Assembly (NCBI GenBank): GCA_914767715.1
Contig: OU612069.1
Span: forward strand, 11,655,387 to 11,719,386
Length of the DNA: 64,000 nucleotides
Source: Membranipora membranacea
Taxonomy: Eukaryota; Bryozoa; Gymnolaemata; Cheilostomatida; Membraniporidae
Direction of reading: 5' to 3'
The notes beneath the pieces were generated by a model. The model had not been told where the DNA came from, did no database searches, and worked only from the letters and a program-made list of their open reading frames with translations. The position numbers were made by a program, and so were the translations under genes. This document shows positions 23,072-37,416 of the stretch, one piece after another. Positions within the stretch are counted from its first letter, which is position 1, and the number at the start of each line of letters is the position of its first letter.

Positions 23072-23549
23072 TACAAATATAATACAAAACCCACATAAAA
23101 CTATTACAACAGTGTTCTTGCTCTTTAGCAAAGTGATAGATGCCAGCTATGACTAGGCTGAACATCATAGAAATATAAGGTGACCGTAAGTCACACGCCG
23201 GGACACCTGATGAACATGATACAAAAGTTAACAAATTCGAGCTGATATTGGCCTTCTCACAAACTGTTGATGGTCCGTATGACTAAAACATTACAACAAA
23301 AATTATATGAAAGGATCGCTAATATGGATCGAAATTTTGAATTAATGTCGCTAAAAATAAACAAGATATCATAACTTTAGCAGTGTTTTCCTGATTCGGT
23401 GTGTAAATTCCGTACATAAAAGTAAAAAGAGATAAAACAACTTTCTGCCGATTCAAAATGTTTGAACATTGACTCGCAACACCGTTTCATATCGTGTTAA
23501 TATGTATATCAGAATAAATGTAGCAGATCGATAGTATATAAAGATAGAT

Positions 23550-26500
23550 CTAGACAGGTTGAAGCTTGGCAGTCTCCATTTCTACGGCTTCAGAGTAATC
23601 AGGCAGACGAGGACCTCCAGCTGAGAAAGCCACAGCAGGTGCTCCTTCAGGTGCTACAAACATAAGAAAGTGGTCAACATTATGAGTAAGAAATTTTCAA
23701 ATCTGACTCACTTCGGCATTTAAATTCAAGACACACCGAGCGGTTGTGGCATCAGCGGCTTACGCAACTTCACCAATGTTAGCATAACGATTGATCAGCG
23801 GGTGTGACTCAGGTGATCTCATTAAGATTGATGTTTATATTAAAACAGATCGAAGTCAAGCTGCAATTGCAACTGATGTCTGTGTGCTAAAACCTCAAGT
23901 CTGTAGGAGCGGTTCAAAAGTGTTGCAAATAGTATTAAATGCTATCGCACTGTAATGCACTAAAACTTAGCATCAATATTTAGATCGAACCGCCCACTGC
24001 TTTGGTCAAAAAAATCTGATACATAACTCTGTTTTAATGTACGTACCTTTATAGTTATGAATTGATCCATCATATCTGGCGAGCAGATCACTGGGTAAGA
24101 AGGTATTCTCCATGGTGGCGTCTGGGTTGATATCTCTTCTGTCGTCCTGAGGTCTCATCTGATGTGGCAGCAGCTTAGGTCTAATCAGATCCCTCAGATT
24201 CTAAGTAACAAACAATCAAAAGGCAGTTGCGTTACAACTTCAGTTTGAACGAGTGATTTTATACTGAAACTGGTCCAATTGGTAGATCAATCCTCAATCT
24301 TGACTTATGTTGATTGTAAGCTACGCCTAAACTGTGTCAGGATAGCTGGTAGTAGCATTTCATTATCAACCAGGGGAGAGTGATGGATAATGAAATGGTA
24401 CTACCAGCTTTCCCGATGAAGTTTAAGCGCTTAAACTAACCATTATCTATAGATTTACTATTGTAATGCTTTGTTTGGAGCCATTTAAGACTAAAACTGG
24501 TCATGTGACATACATGTGACACTTTGTACATAGATACATACCAGATCTCCAGGTCTGAAGACGACTACTCTCAATACAAGGTAGATAGCATATATCGGTA
24601 CCCATATTATACTGATGCAGGCTAGCAACCAGCCTACAGATATAGCCCAGCTAGGAAAGTGGTAGATTTGATGAGCTGAAAACTTTATCGTCAACTGACT
24701 AAACCAGAGAAAAAGAGAAGAAGATTGAAATAAATAAGTGTCACATAACCTATCAGGTGAAGGCCTCAAGGGCACCTGTTACCAACCACACTAGGCTATA
24801 GACAAAATTTAATGGCTTAGAAATATACACGTAAGGAAGAGTGTCATGATGACATGTGTTCAAGGTGCACTATCATCCTGTGAATTCTTATTGTTGTCCT
24901 CTCAAAAAAAGCGAAGGGATAACTCCGGCTATGCTATCAATCTTAAAGCTAGCTATAAGGAGCCAGACACCATTAGATTTGGAACTTTGATGCAGCTGAA
25001 TAGTTTATAATTTTACCTGTAGCTTATGCAGTTCATCACAAATATTATCATGACAGTAAGAGGAGTAACCACCAGATACGCCCATTTCATCATAAAATTC
25101 AACCATTCAATCCTGAATCCGTACATCATCTCCAGATTGTCTATGAATCTGTCAACACCTGTTGAGAAAAAAGATAATTCCCTCAATAAAATATTGCTGG
25201 TAAAATCTAAAAGCCAATCGATCAGATAGTTGAAAAGCTCACGTGGGATTGGGGGAGGGTAGTTTAAGTGCCCTAACTTTGCCAGGGATGCTAATCATCC
25301 AACCGCATCCCCATCCCTATCCCTTGTGCCAACATTGGCAATCCAGGTAGAGTTTGGTCTCTTAAACAAAGAGGGGACAATAATAAGACAAGAATGAAAA
25401 TATTATCTGCCGATGAAAAAGCTTACATATATTCTAGTAATAGATTCAATCTCATTCAGTGAGTGGGAGGAACAGCGAATAAAATTTAATTTGATTAGCG
25501 ACTGGTTCACAATGTTCCCATGTTGCAATTTCGGGAGTTATCGATCCATGGGAATAGCATTTAAATCTACTTCCGCTTGTACCGAATAACATTTTTGATG
25601 CGAAATAATAGACCGCATTGAATCAGAAATAATCCAATTGGCCGGTCTGGCTAAATGGTTAGCGCGCTTGCACACAATACATTCAAAGGGTTTGACGCGG
25701 GAGACCCGTCATGGAAATCATTAGCATTCATAAATTAGTATCGGAGTGGACCACTCATTCGAGGCATGGGACCATAGTGATTGTTGCTTTGTTAGTCTAA
25801 GAAGATGTTCTGTGCAGGTTTGTCACAATGTGTTTGGGCTAGATTTTTCTCTAGTGTTCTCTTTCGGATATGTACCTTTAGATCAGATCTACTGTAATGT
25901 GACCTTTTCTCTCTGATTCAATCTTTATCAGGCCTTGAAATTTAATTTTTTATTCAGCGCTAGGAGGTTACTGAAACTGTCTTTCTTCAAGGCTAACTAG
26001 GACTGATTGTGAGTTTGCTAGTTTATGAAGATGGACTGTTGGGGCTTGTCACAATCTGCTCAGACTCCCGGGTCTAGTTTTCCCCAGAATCAGGCCTTAA
26101 AAGTAAGATTTTTACAATGATACGGGTTTGCCGAAAATGTCGTTCTACAAAGACTAACCAGGTCCTGTCATCTTTGATCTGACAAAATCTCCAGCTAAAA
26201 TCAATTTGTGGTTGGCCAGTGAAATCGATACGTACCGTAAACCCAACCAACAGCAATACACTCAAAGAACGCCACCAGGAGAATAATTCTACTGCCTGAG
26301 TAGAAGTCAAATATCTGGAACACATACATTCCTCCCTATAAAATAATGGAATAACATGATAAGTTTGATCACCCTGTCTCAGTACTCAACTTTGTGATTA
26401 TGTAACTAAGGTGTGGTGACCGACCTGGCTACTAAGAGTAAAGTATGGCAGTCACTTCTTCCCATTAGGGAGATCAGCACACCTCGCCATCATCAATTAG

Positions 26501-29500
26501 CAGCTTGTGTATGGATCATTTATGTTACAAATAACTCTTATCCTAGCGCATGATGAATGCATGAGTAAAGATGCAAACATTGACCACCAAAGCTCTGAAT
26601 TAGAAGAACTGAACTGATGATAGTTTCAGAGACATGGCAACAATGAGAGCATGGTAATAACGACAACTGTTTTTCTTGCTCCAAAACTTTCTAATTATAT
26701 ATTTTAGTATATGTTCCTCAGAATTTCGACTAAGAATGATATCTGACCACCGGTATGTCACATTTGCATACTGTTGATTGAAACATATTGATATATGTCA
26801 CTAGATTGATTAAAAGTTTGGGGAATATGCAAAATTCATATATCAACGGAAGGACCAAAGCACAGCATTTCGATTCAGCAAGGTTGCCAAAGATTAAAAA
26901 AATGTTGGTCAGAAAACATTTGATTATTTTGGTGATGGTTAGCAATCAGAGTCAACTCAGAATCAAACAAATTGTGTCATTTCACAAGTCATTGGCATCC
27001 TTAAAACTGAAGGAATCATATTTTCATCTACTTCACACAAACACCAATTGCATATCATTGACCAGCAGAATATCTGTCTAATTCATGGAATTTGAATGGC
27101 GCTATAGCTCTAAAGTTGTTGACATGTCAACCCAGGTTTCGTGTCTCACCACTTTAACATCTGAAAACACCCAGTGGTGAATACAGATAGCCCCATGGTA
27201 AGGGATTGCAAGAAACAGAGTAGCTGCGCAGATATGTCCAAATTGAATACCGGTTGATAATACAACCAACATCTTCGATCATAATAGCACTGGGTTTTTT
27301 CCTTTTTACACTCAAAAGGTCCAATTCACATAATTTCCAAACATCTATAGTGAACTTGCCACATCGATTTTGAACCCTGGAGTCATATTATCAAATAAAG
27401 TGATGGTACAAAGGGTTCAATGTTCAAGTTTGCGATCTAATATTCCATCACAAGCGTTTCTGACTAACCTGTGTCACCATACACAATCCCATCAGATAGC
27501 AGAGGGCACACATGGCTCCTGTGAAAAACACTCTTCTATTACCCTTCCTCAGAAAGACGGGGAACATGTCCACTATTGTGGCTACCAGTCCTTCCTGGGC
27601 TACAAACTACAAAACAAAAGATTAAGAACAATTGCTCAAATGTGGTAGAACTTGAAAGGTTGAGGGATGTTTGGCACTGCATCATAAAATTTGATCAGAA
27701 GTGTACACCAGCAATTCATCTAGGGAGGGAAGCATAGCGCAAGATAATGAGCCAATGTTTCTTTTTTTTAAAGCAGTTTTAAGTAAGATACATCAGCCTG
27801 GTAATGATGTGCAACCATTGATAATGTTTATAAACAGTATCCTGAGCGCGAATTTAAGCATCTGTTTGGAGTTGCCCTGTCACCATGTCGATGCTGAATC
27901 AGAAGAAATCTTTATCCTATTAAAAGCAGTTCTCAAGATTAGCCCATACTAAACATCATTGAGGACCATCATTTATACTCACCTCACTGTCCAGACCCAG
28001 TAGTATCACCATTATAAAGAAAAAGACAGACCAGAGAGGAGCTATAGGCATAGCAGCTAATGCTTTGGGGTAGGCGATAAACGCCAGACCAGGACCTGTA
28101 AGATATCAATATGTTGTCATAAACTGTGGGTCAAATATGTGTCACAAGCAGCATATTTGTAGAAGAAAACTTATTAAACAAGGGTGGCCAAGTATATTAG
28201 ATACATTCTATTATGGTGTACCTGATATTGTGAATGTAGTCCAAAGTAGCGGCATAAAATTGTCTGCACAAATCAGTAGACAATATCAAATATTATATTT
28301 GTGTGATAGTCTGATGGCAGCCTATGCGAAATGTGGCTAGAAATGCATCTTCATTTACAAAAATGGGTGGATAGAGGTTAACAGTTGTTTCTTGTAGAGT
28401 TTTACATGCCGATGGGAATGGTAAAATGACCCAAAAATGTTGATATGGTTTCAAAACATCCTAAATCAGAAAGAGCAGACCAGAATTACTGGATTTACAT
28501 TCTGATCATAAATAGCCAAGAAACTGCTGAGAACGGTTGAGATTCCCCTCATATCAACAATATATGATCATCATCATCGAGACTAATTTTGTTGCCGTCT
28601 GGAAAACTGGCTTCAGATGTTCTTATAGATCTGATGTTTGAAAACCATATCACTTTTTGATCACTTTCCCTTTTGCCAACAGCGTTTTATGCAATTAGCC
28701 GCTTATTGTGCAACAATACGTAAGTTACAATATTACCATTGCGATCAGTATTAAAAACTTTACCAGAAATAACTGTCAAACCCTATCCACCCAATTTCGT
28801 AAATAGAAGTGAAAGATAGGAGGCTGCCACTGGTCTATGAGTCTCTCAAATCTTCATGATGAGTTGATGAGATGATGTCAGTTCAACTATTCTGAACTCA
28901 ATTACAAGAGAATAATTCAGCAAGATAACTTAACTACCTAATAAAAATAGTCACGGTATCTTATAGTGTTGCGACAGCATTCATAACATATCAACTCCTC
29001 AACTGTCCCGCATTTTTCAAAACTGTGGTTCTCACCTGATTCTGCCACGTCAGCGATGTCAACACCCTGTTCCTCTGCCATGTAACCCAACACAGCGAAT
29101 ATCACGAATCCAGCCATGAAGCTAGTACCACTGAAACACAAACATAAAACTAATACCAATGAAAGACAAACTTTAAACTAATGCAACTCAGAAACAGACA
29201 TAAAACTAGTACCACCAGGAAACAAATAAATGCATGGCAGTGGATAATGGTTCCGGATGGCATTGCAGGTTAATAATGTTAGAAGTAGTTGAAGTTTTAA
29301 TATAGATGAGATAAAAGCGAGGGTGAAAACCAACCTGTTGATACAAGCAAAGATGACGCTGTCTTTTAGGGAATTGTGATGGAACTTATTGAAGCTACCC
29401 AAAGCTGTAGAAGCTCCGATACCGATAGAATACGAGAAGAAGATCTGAGTACCTGCATCTACCCAAGTCTAGAGAAAGAAATTAAAATCTGTATTTTGGC

Positions 29501-32500
29501 AATATGGTCAAAAGTCGAGGACATTGGTTACCAATGATTGAATACACTCATGGATAATATATTTGAAAATTGTGGTATAAAAATCATTAGTTGCATAACT
29601 AGTCACAATATCTTAGCATAACAAAAGTTTTGCTAATAAAATCAACCAAATCACTCAATTATTAAGTTTTTGTCTACATTTTATAAAGGAAGATTTATAA
29701 ATCTTACTAAGACATTGGATCCATCTAAGAGTATGTAAATGAGATATATATTATTGGACAATCTAACAATCAGAAATAACACATTTCCATTTTTATGGAT
29801 GATAATATTGCCATCTTTACCTGCATATAACCGAGTCGGTCTAGGGTAGGATTGAGATAGTATATGATACCTGTACCGGCTCCCTTCAGCGTACATCCAC
29901 GAATCATCAGAATCAACATAAACACATATGGAGCAGTGGCAGTCACATACATCACCTGATAGGAATACAGTCATTGTTATATCAACATCATGTGGGTCCC
30001 TAGAGAATGGCCGAGTCTTATCTAGCCAGTTGGCTCATGTAGAATAAGTGGTCAAAAAGTGATGCTTCAGCCAGCATGAGTTAGTTGTTGTAAACACGAC
30101 TACACATTTCTCATACAAAGAAAATCCTCTCAAAAACTGCTTTTCAAACAATCTCATACTAGATAATAAAATTCTTCATGGTCCTAAGGTTTTGCAATCA
30201 ACATTAACTAAAAATATTTGATCTAACATACATATATAACTGCAATAAAATGTGATTGTAGGGTCTACAAAAGAAGCAATAAATAATTAGTGAAAAGGCA
30301 ACTCAGATGAACAGATGCTTCAAGGATTCAAAGAAATGCAAGACCGTCACTCTCACTGCGAAGTCACTGATCAAGAATCTGGGTTGGGTTATTTTAGTTT
30401 GAGTACTGAATGCTTCGAGCATCTGAACACTTACATGGGAAAAAACTTATTGTCAACACAGGGTATGGGACAACTTCAAAAGCGCTCCTGTTTTAGTCAG
30501 AGTAATAAATATATACACATACTGTACCTTGCCAGAACTCTTGACACCTTTTGAGATACAAGCAAAGACGACTGTCCAAGCTAAAAGTAGACAGAGAGCG
30601 AGGTCCCACTTGATTTTACCTGGGTTGTCTATTCCATCGCTGATATCCAAAACTCTCCGTCTGCGAAAATAGAACAATGTAAAAGGCTTTTAATAAGCTC
30701 TGGGTAGACAGTCACATGGCTAAGCAACCGAAGAAGAAAATTTGTATGAGAGCTACCTGGAATCCCTGAGTTTTACCTTCAATATTGTAAGTTTTCTTAA
30801 TTTTTCTAATCTTATTGTTTAGATATTGTAAGTAAGGCAACAAAAGAAATGAGATAACTTTATTTAATGTCAAGTTGTTTTGCTCTTTTCAAATAATTGA
30901 ACACCAGATCTTGAAGAATTTACTGTTTCGAAATCTAAAATTATAAAATTTTGCTAACCACCAGGAGACATTGCCTATCAAAATATGGTCAACTAGTTGA
31001 TAGGTTTATGAATGCATGCTCCACACATCAAAGGGCCTGCAATAAAAGATTTATAACATCAACATTAAAATGCAAAACAGAAGGTGAACCTGCTTAATGA
31101 CCAAACTAGATTACATCATGGGTGGTAATTCAGTAATAAATCCTAGATTATTTATTGTGTCAGGCTGTGAGACCTGGTTTTGATAAACCCTTACTGGATG
31201 TGGCTTTAATTTGAGTGATTTAAATAGCCTCAACCCTCTCATGATCAAAGGAAAAAATGAAATCTGGGTCATGAATATTAATTTTTGCAGAGACAGGCAT
31301 TAATTTTTGCTGATGCCTATAAACTACCCATCTGTTCTGAAAAGTAATTAAAAGAGAAATATCACATTTGATTTATGCATGTGAATATGAAGAGCGAGGT
31401 TTGTCTCATCACCCCTTTCTTCTGGCTCATAAATATTGCAACAAAACTGCAGTGCATTCTTTTGACACAAGGGAACTTTTGACGTTGTGAACAGCTAAAT
31501 CTAGTCCCAATGCTACCATAAATTACTGCAATCATAAGCTACTCAATTTCCACACGGCAGTGAAAACAAGGCCAATATTTATGTCTATTATGCAACAAGC
31601 GTTGACATCAAAGTTCCATCAATTTGTGGAAAATTCCAAATCTGAGCAATTCAATATCAATATAATCCCATAACAATCAATTAGCACCAATGCGCCATTT
31701 TAATAATTAACAATTTCTCAGTGATGTGGAATTTTTCACGAGCATTTCCAGGGGGGACGACTCAAAATAAATCTAGTGATACCCTTATATTAAGTCCCCA
31801 AATAGCTTGTTTTACTTTGGTTATTGACAAATAATAACAACTCAATTAAATTCATCCATAATAAACATTGTTTGGTTTGGCAGGCTAAGAATTTTCTTAT
31901 ATGCACATGTCTTTTGTTTTTTTGTAGATCATTTGAGGCTTTGTTCAAAATACAAAATCAGTGCTCTTAACATGATTCAATGTTTGAGAAACATTATAAT
32001 AATTTGGCTATCAAAATAATTAATTGTTGCAGCTTTAAGTAAAACAAACGATCACATATTATTGCGATTCATGCCCAAGGTTAATTTCGAGTCAACATGT
32101 CTAGCTTCAAATACAAACTTTCATACGGCATCATAAAACCAGCCAAACCATGAGGTGACCAACATTCTCTTCCTTAAAATTAACTCCCCAATTAACCTCA
32201 TGGTGTAAGGGCACATATGTTATGTTTGTCTGATATCAGGTAATTCTCAGTCTAAACTATGCTGGAATCTTAAAAGCCATCCAACAGAGAAATCCATGTA
32301 TTTCATAATGATAGAGTGACAGCGTTACATGTACAAATCATTGCCTATAGGCCTTTTTCTAATTGTGACTTGAAAAGTCCAGCCAGCCAGCTAGAAATTG
32401 GAACCAACAAAATACCTTCACCCATATTATTTAGACCGTCATGAATCCCCCAGCCATGTTCATAAGTTTGCTTCCAAGTCAATAACGAGGTGTTTCACCG

Positions 32501-35500
32501 CAAAAGATTCTAGCAATGGATGGAATGGTGACATCTCTCATTACCCAAACTTGTGAATATGACTTGAGACCCAGCAAGGCTGGAATAGATGGGGTAATTG
32601 GGTGTGTTTGTTGTTAGCATACATACGCACCAAGTATAATCCAAAAATCTACAAAAAACTTGCAATGCCTCCACAACTGCAATGTTGAAATGGTTTTCCA
32701 GCTTTAGAACTGATACCCCTTACAAGATCGACAGCAGATCGAAATGCCATAACTTTAAAAGTAATACCAAATCAACATTATGAGTTGTGCTGGCCTGAAA
32801 AGAAAAGAAAGATCGACAGGTTTTCAAATCTCCCATAATGTAATTTTCTGGAATTCCCGGTAACTTACACTTGAATCAATTCATTTTAATATAACTTAAT
32901 AAAGTTTCATCTTTTCTCAGTCTGCGTGTCCAAAAGTGCTTGGAAAAGAATTTCCGTTTCCCCTTCCCACCCGGCTATGAAAACATGGGAACTTCAATAG
33001 AAAATTGCATTGAGGTTAACTCGTCAACCCACCCATAATCCAATGAGTGATTAGCGAAGTTCTAAGGTTAATATGAGTGAAGCTAAGCCCGTACCTGAAC
33101 TTAACCTTCGGTTTGTTGGTTTAAACTCACTGCCAAAATTCGGTCGTTGAATCGACATAGTAATCAGGCTGCTGTGAGGTGCCGTTGCCGCTACCGAGTG
33201 ATGCCATGGACATATTACTGAGGAGAGATGAGCTTATATTGGCCCCAATAGATGTGAAGTTGGATAGAGAGCTGTTAGTTGCATCATTTCCCCACACTGA
33301 CCTAGAAACAGAAAACAAAATGTGTGTTATATGTTTATCAGCATAAACATATTTCCACAATGATTTCATACCTAGGAGAAGTATAGGAATATCCATGAGC
33401 ATGCTTTTATGAAGCTTACCCCAAATGATAGATACCAAAAACAACTGGCCAGCCATACCCAGAACAATTGTAGATATCAGTTTTATGGTCTTTAATGGTG
33501 CACTGAATAGCATATTCAAAAACAAAAATTAAAAGCAGCAGGTTTAGAAGATTTTGTTGTTTAATCTATTAAAATGTGCAAATTCTTGAATATAAATGTT
33601 TTCACTGTTTCAGAGTATTATAGTACAACGGCTGCAACATGATCCATAATATACTTAATGACTCATTGCATGTTGTGATTCAGTATTAGTTGTCGAAAAT
33701 CCCACTAGGAACAACTCAACCTGGTGCGCTAGCTTTGCGCATAAACACTAACAACAAAAACTCTAATTCCAACTTCCTTCCCCCTCTAGCAGAGAAATTA
33801 ACCGTTCGCAGTGAATTTGGGTTCAATAAAAAGTATGATTTGACTATCCATAATATTTTGGAGTTGTCAGCCATCTCATCGTAACAGACCTGCAGCGAAA
33901 TGTATTCCACTCATTTCCACAGTGACTCCACGGTACTTTGGCAGTAAACGAAGAAAACAAGTAGAAGAAAGCCCATGACATTATCACATTGTAGTAGACA
34001 TTCAGGAAAAACACAATCAAGGTGGTCGCAAATCCGATTCCTGTAAAATATGATAACATAGATCCTAAGGCTACATTCTACACACAATATTTAGAGGTGA
34101 TATTGCACACTGATCATGTGATCTACTTTTGCATGTACATCTCTGATCGATTGAGAGTGAATTATTTCATGCAGCATGAGAAACATCAGAAGGAATTTGA
34201 TGTGCCCACCCGAGTTCAATTTTATTATCAAGGAGTGGGCGCATGTTAGGTCCTCATACTAAATTGACTCTAACGATCAGAGAAACCTATGCACCTAGTG
34301 TAGTTTTGATGTCAGTGGGTTGCGTTAGAGTAAAGAAGGAAATCAACAATGTGCATGTCTCGTTTTTGCCGAATGATTGATACTGTTAACTTGTGATCAG
34401 GAAAGAACCATAACAATTTTCCAGCCCAAGACATGAAACAATGCCGGTAATATGCAGTGTTTACAGTTCAAGTCTTTAAAATTGCAAATGACAATCCACT
34501 GGCTAGAAAAACCATTTCAATCACATTCGCACATCAAACGCCCAGTCTTCATACTTCAGATATAAAAATTTACAAGGCTTGTCGCTGAGGAATGCCTAGC
34601 CTAGGTTGACGGTCAGCAATCTGACATATAATTAGCTCTACTCTGACCAGTCAAGTGACTGAAATATCTCAGACCCTGGATTTATGTAAATGACACAAGA
34701 GGTTTGTTTCAAATGCAACCTCTATGTGGGTACTAGGCTAGGGAGAGGTTGACTGATGACCACAGCTCACCACAGAAGCGCTCAAAAGAACCATACCATA
34801 GGCTGTTTGTTTGACCCTTATGACTTTGGTGTAATGGTTAATTGCTTGTATTCTCTGGCTACAAGCCATTGCTGAAGCTTCGCTAAATGATTCATTTCTG
34901 CTGGCACCATGTTTTCTAATTAGATTTTTTTAAATTCAACCAGGGATAAGCAGCATGTTTGACTTTGATGCACCAGATATCTGATTGCTAACACCAACCC
35001 TTGAGAGCAAACAGAAAACAAAGTTACCACTAGAGTACTATTACCAACGAGAGACAGATATTAATATGAGTTAATCTCAATTGGACCTACCGGTGAAAAT
35101 GGGACTGATGTTCCAGACTTTGATTCCACCTGAGGACATGAACTGGCAAATGGAGACTTCAAGAAAGAACATTGGGATTCCAGCAAGTATCACCATAATA
35201 AAATACGGCACCAAGAATGCACCTGAAATAGAAGATTAGCAATTATTCAAATATAGATTTCATGGTTCAAACTTCTTTAATTGTAAACAATATTCACTGA
35301 ATCCCAAAACAGATGCCTGGTTTGATTTACATAACATGTTTATAAATCAGTCTCTGGACTGATGAACATAAACCTCTGGGGGTTATGGGGTCGTCAGATG
35401 ATGGCATCGAAACAAATTAATATTCCCTTTTTTTCAACGAATGGATTAATCCTGATCTGGTACCTATCTGCTCTCTGCTGCCGGAGATACCGAACTATAC

Positions 35501-36156
35501 TCTAATTGGCCTTACAACATTCCTACAATTGAACTTGTACTTGGATATTCGGAAATCTAGTTTCACTCATGTATATGCCCCTACCAAACTGGACTCATTT
35601 GGAATCCAAGACAACTGCATTGTGGGATGCTCATTAATCACAACTGAATAACTGGTCACTGGTAGAAACAAGCCTGTATTTGATGATGTTTTTGACGTAG
35701 TCACACCATCAAAACACCCTATGAACATGTTTGGTCAACTCATTTGATAAAAAAACTAGAGATCACTGGTCTTGTCCTACAAATTCAGGATCAACAATTC
35801 CCGCAAAGAATAAACTGAGATGGGTGTTGTTTTGGAATCAAACAGCCCAATGTAATAGGAATTGTTATAAAAGGGCTTTGACCATAAGGTCACCATTTTA
35901 TATGGATAATCCTGAGATTAGATTAACAAACTTAGAACAGATGTTAAAAGCTAGCGTGTGCCGAGCCGCTGTGGCATTGTTTGGGGTATAAGCAACATCA
36001 TGGGAAACAGGTGACTATAATTTGACACATGAGTCTTACCTCCTCCGTTCTTGTAGCAGGGATACGGGAATCTCCAAAAGTTACCCAAACCAACAGAATA
36101 ACCAACACAGGCGATCAGGAAGTCTATCTTATTGTTGAATGTTTCTCGTTTATTCC
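23550..36156 (-). CDS. SLC6 Na+/Cl- dependent transporter (GABA/taurine/betaine/creatine type)
   Basis: Fifteen exons join in phase with GT-AG introns: 36040-36156, 35091-35222, 33890-34040, 33131-33301, 30528-30660, 29821-29955, 29335-29468, 29036-29130, 27983-28095, 27469-27606, 26236-26335, 25017-25158, 24542-24698, 24047-24200, 23550-23653 (stop TAG), about 658 codons. The family couples substrate uptake across the plasma membrane to Na+ and Cl-. Seen: TM1 [11 protein letters not shown]; the extracellular loop 2 pair C-x8-C ([11 protein letters not shown]) and five N-glycosylation sequons in 33131-33301; TM6 [29 protein letters not shown]10-11 [10 protein letters not shown] and WVYGVDRF. 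The LRKGNRR and RVLDISDGI context resembles the GABA/taurine/betaine/creatine branch, not the monoamine branch. The usual LGLDSQF reads LGLDSEF here. Exon 36040-36156 needs one base from an upstream exon, so the N-terminus is missing from this model. The substrate is not predictable. Confidence 0.95.
24322..24433. repeat. Hairpin MITE in an SLC6 intron, copy 1
   Basis: Arms TTAAACTG-GTC-GGATAGCTGGTAGTAGCATTTCATTATC and their inverse around a GGGGAGAG loop, in the intron between exons 24047-24200 and 24542-24698. Same family as 36344-36459. Confidence 0.6.
25641..25715 (+). repeat. Degenerate tRNA-like/SINE fragment
   Basis: A box TGGCTAAATGG (25648-25658) followed by TTAGCGCGCTTGC, as in the 405-bp SINE units, and a degraded B box GGTTTGAC (25689). 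In an SLC6 intron. Not a functional tRNA. Confidence 0.4.
30661..33130. other. Large SLC6 intron (2.5 kb), nothing recognised
   Basis: The longest transporter intron of this model. AT-rich, with no coding frame, terminal-repeat pair or RNA gene that I can support. Confidence 0.45.
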
Positions 36157-36343
36157 CTGCAATAAAATAATATTGACAATTTGAACGATAAGTTGAGGCA
36201 CGAGTCCCATGAAGTTTAGCGGGGAAGCTTTTGGATACTTCACAAAAATTGTGAACTTTTGAGGGTGCTTTTGAAAGTGTTAAATAAAAATTTTGTAAAT
36301 ATAATGGCTTACCAACTGTAAAAATCTTGGGTTACTTAGTTGA

Positions 36344-36459
36344 AGCACTTAAACTGTGTCGGGATAATTGGAAGTAGCATTTCAAAATCACCCACTTCGG
36401 TGGAAAGGGGTTGATAATGAAATACTACTACCAGCTATCCTAACAATGTTTAAGCACTC
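36344..36459. repeat. Hairpin MITE in the SLC6 locus, copy 2
   Basis: Ends AGCACTTAAAC and GTTTAAGCACT frame a near-complete palindrome with the CAGCTATCC and GATAATGAAAT blocks shared with the copy at 24322. It lies between the TM1 exon and the candidate N-terminal exon. Confidence 0.65.
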
Positions 36460-36709
36460 TAACGAGGGGTAACTGGATGTCACTCGCTTATAGAGCCTAT
36501 CTTTTCGCCTATCAGTGCAGAGCAACTTAAACATACTCATTGATGGCATCTGAGTTAATCGCCAGGGTTGTGTGGTTGGCAATAATCATGTTGTTAGCGA
36601 TAATTAGATTATGCAAATTGTCATGTTAGTAGCTTCTCAACGAGAGAGAAAATTACAATTTATCAGAGGAAAGTATTTTGTCATTCATAATGATTACTTG
36701 GACCTTTAC

Positions 36710-37416
36710 CGCAGGATTCCATTCTTGTCTGTTATGTGAGTCAAAATCCCCATGATCTTGGTTGTGCCTGCCATTCCAGCCTACTTCACCACCTGTGAAA
36801 TCAAACAAAACTGAATACATTTAAATTATGTTGTACACTGAGTTATCCCCCTCTCCGAAAGTGAGGGGACGACTCAGTTAAAATGAGACAAAATCTATGA
36901 GTAGGCCTATGGGCAGGTACTTTGGGCCTACTCTTTTACACTGAATTTTCATAAGTCGTGTCATCTATCCATGTGTTCAAAATTGATATAAAATTGAATG
37001 AAAGATCATAAGTATTGACAAGCGCCGGACTGTTGTTCAAGGTGTATATCCCCCAAAAGTGGTAGTGAGGAATCCAAATTCTCTGCAACATCCATCAGCA
37101 TTGAACTGCATTGTTGAGCAGTCAACCTAAGAAAACCTTGTTAACCCTGGAAGGGTAACATATCTGAAAAATACACTGACTTCTGCATAGATTCAGATGT
37201 GGCAAGCAGTGGATACCGCCTACCACAGTGTGGCCCTACTAAACAGCAAATTGATAACCAATAAAATTAACATGATATGAATACAGATACATACCATAAG
37301 GTCTAACATATTTTAGATTATATCAACGCAGCATGATAATGAACTAAATGACACTCACTAAGTTGGGCAATACGCTGTCCATCCAGACAAGTATATTCTC
37401 TTCCTGTCCTCACCAT
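36710..37416 (-). CDS. Candidate N-terminal exons of the SLC6 gene
   Basis: Two exon-like pieces: 37359-37416 (ATG at 37414-37416, donor GTGAGT) and 36710-36792 (acceptor CACAG, donor GTAAAG). They join in phase 1 to a hydrophilic 47-residue segment ending DSHNRQEWNPA, as expected for a cytosolic SLC6 N-terminus. The second ends in phase 0, whereas the TM1 exon at 36156 requires one preceding base. A small exon of length 3n+1 must therefore be missing between them, or these are not the real first exons. None was found in 36157-36709. Confidence 0.35.

Noticed and set aside
26788-27081. 97-codon plus frame in an SLC6 intron
   Set aside because: Overlaps an opposite frame, has no recognisable domain and sits in AT-rich intron sequence.
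33127-33525. 132-codon minus frame as one exon
   Set aside because: Only 33131-33301 fits the SLC6 reading phase and family; the 5' part is intron upstream of a TTTCTAG acceptor.
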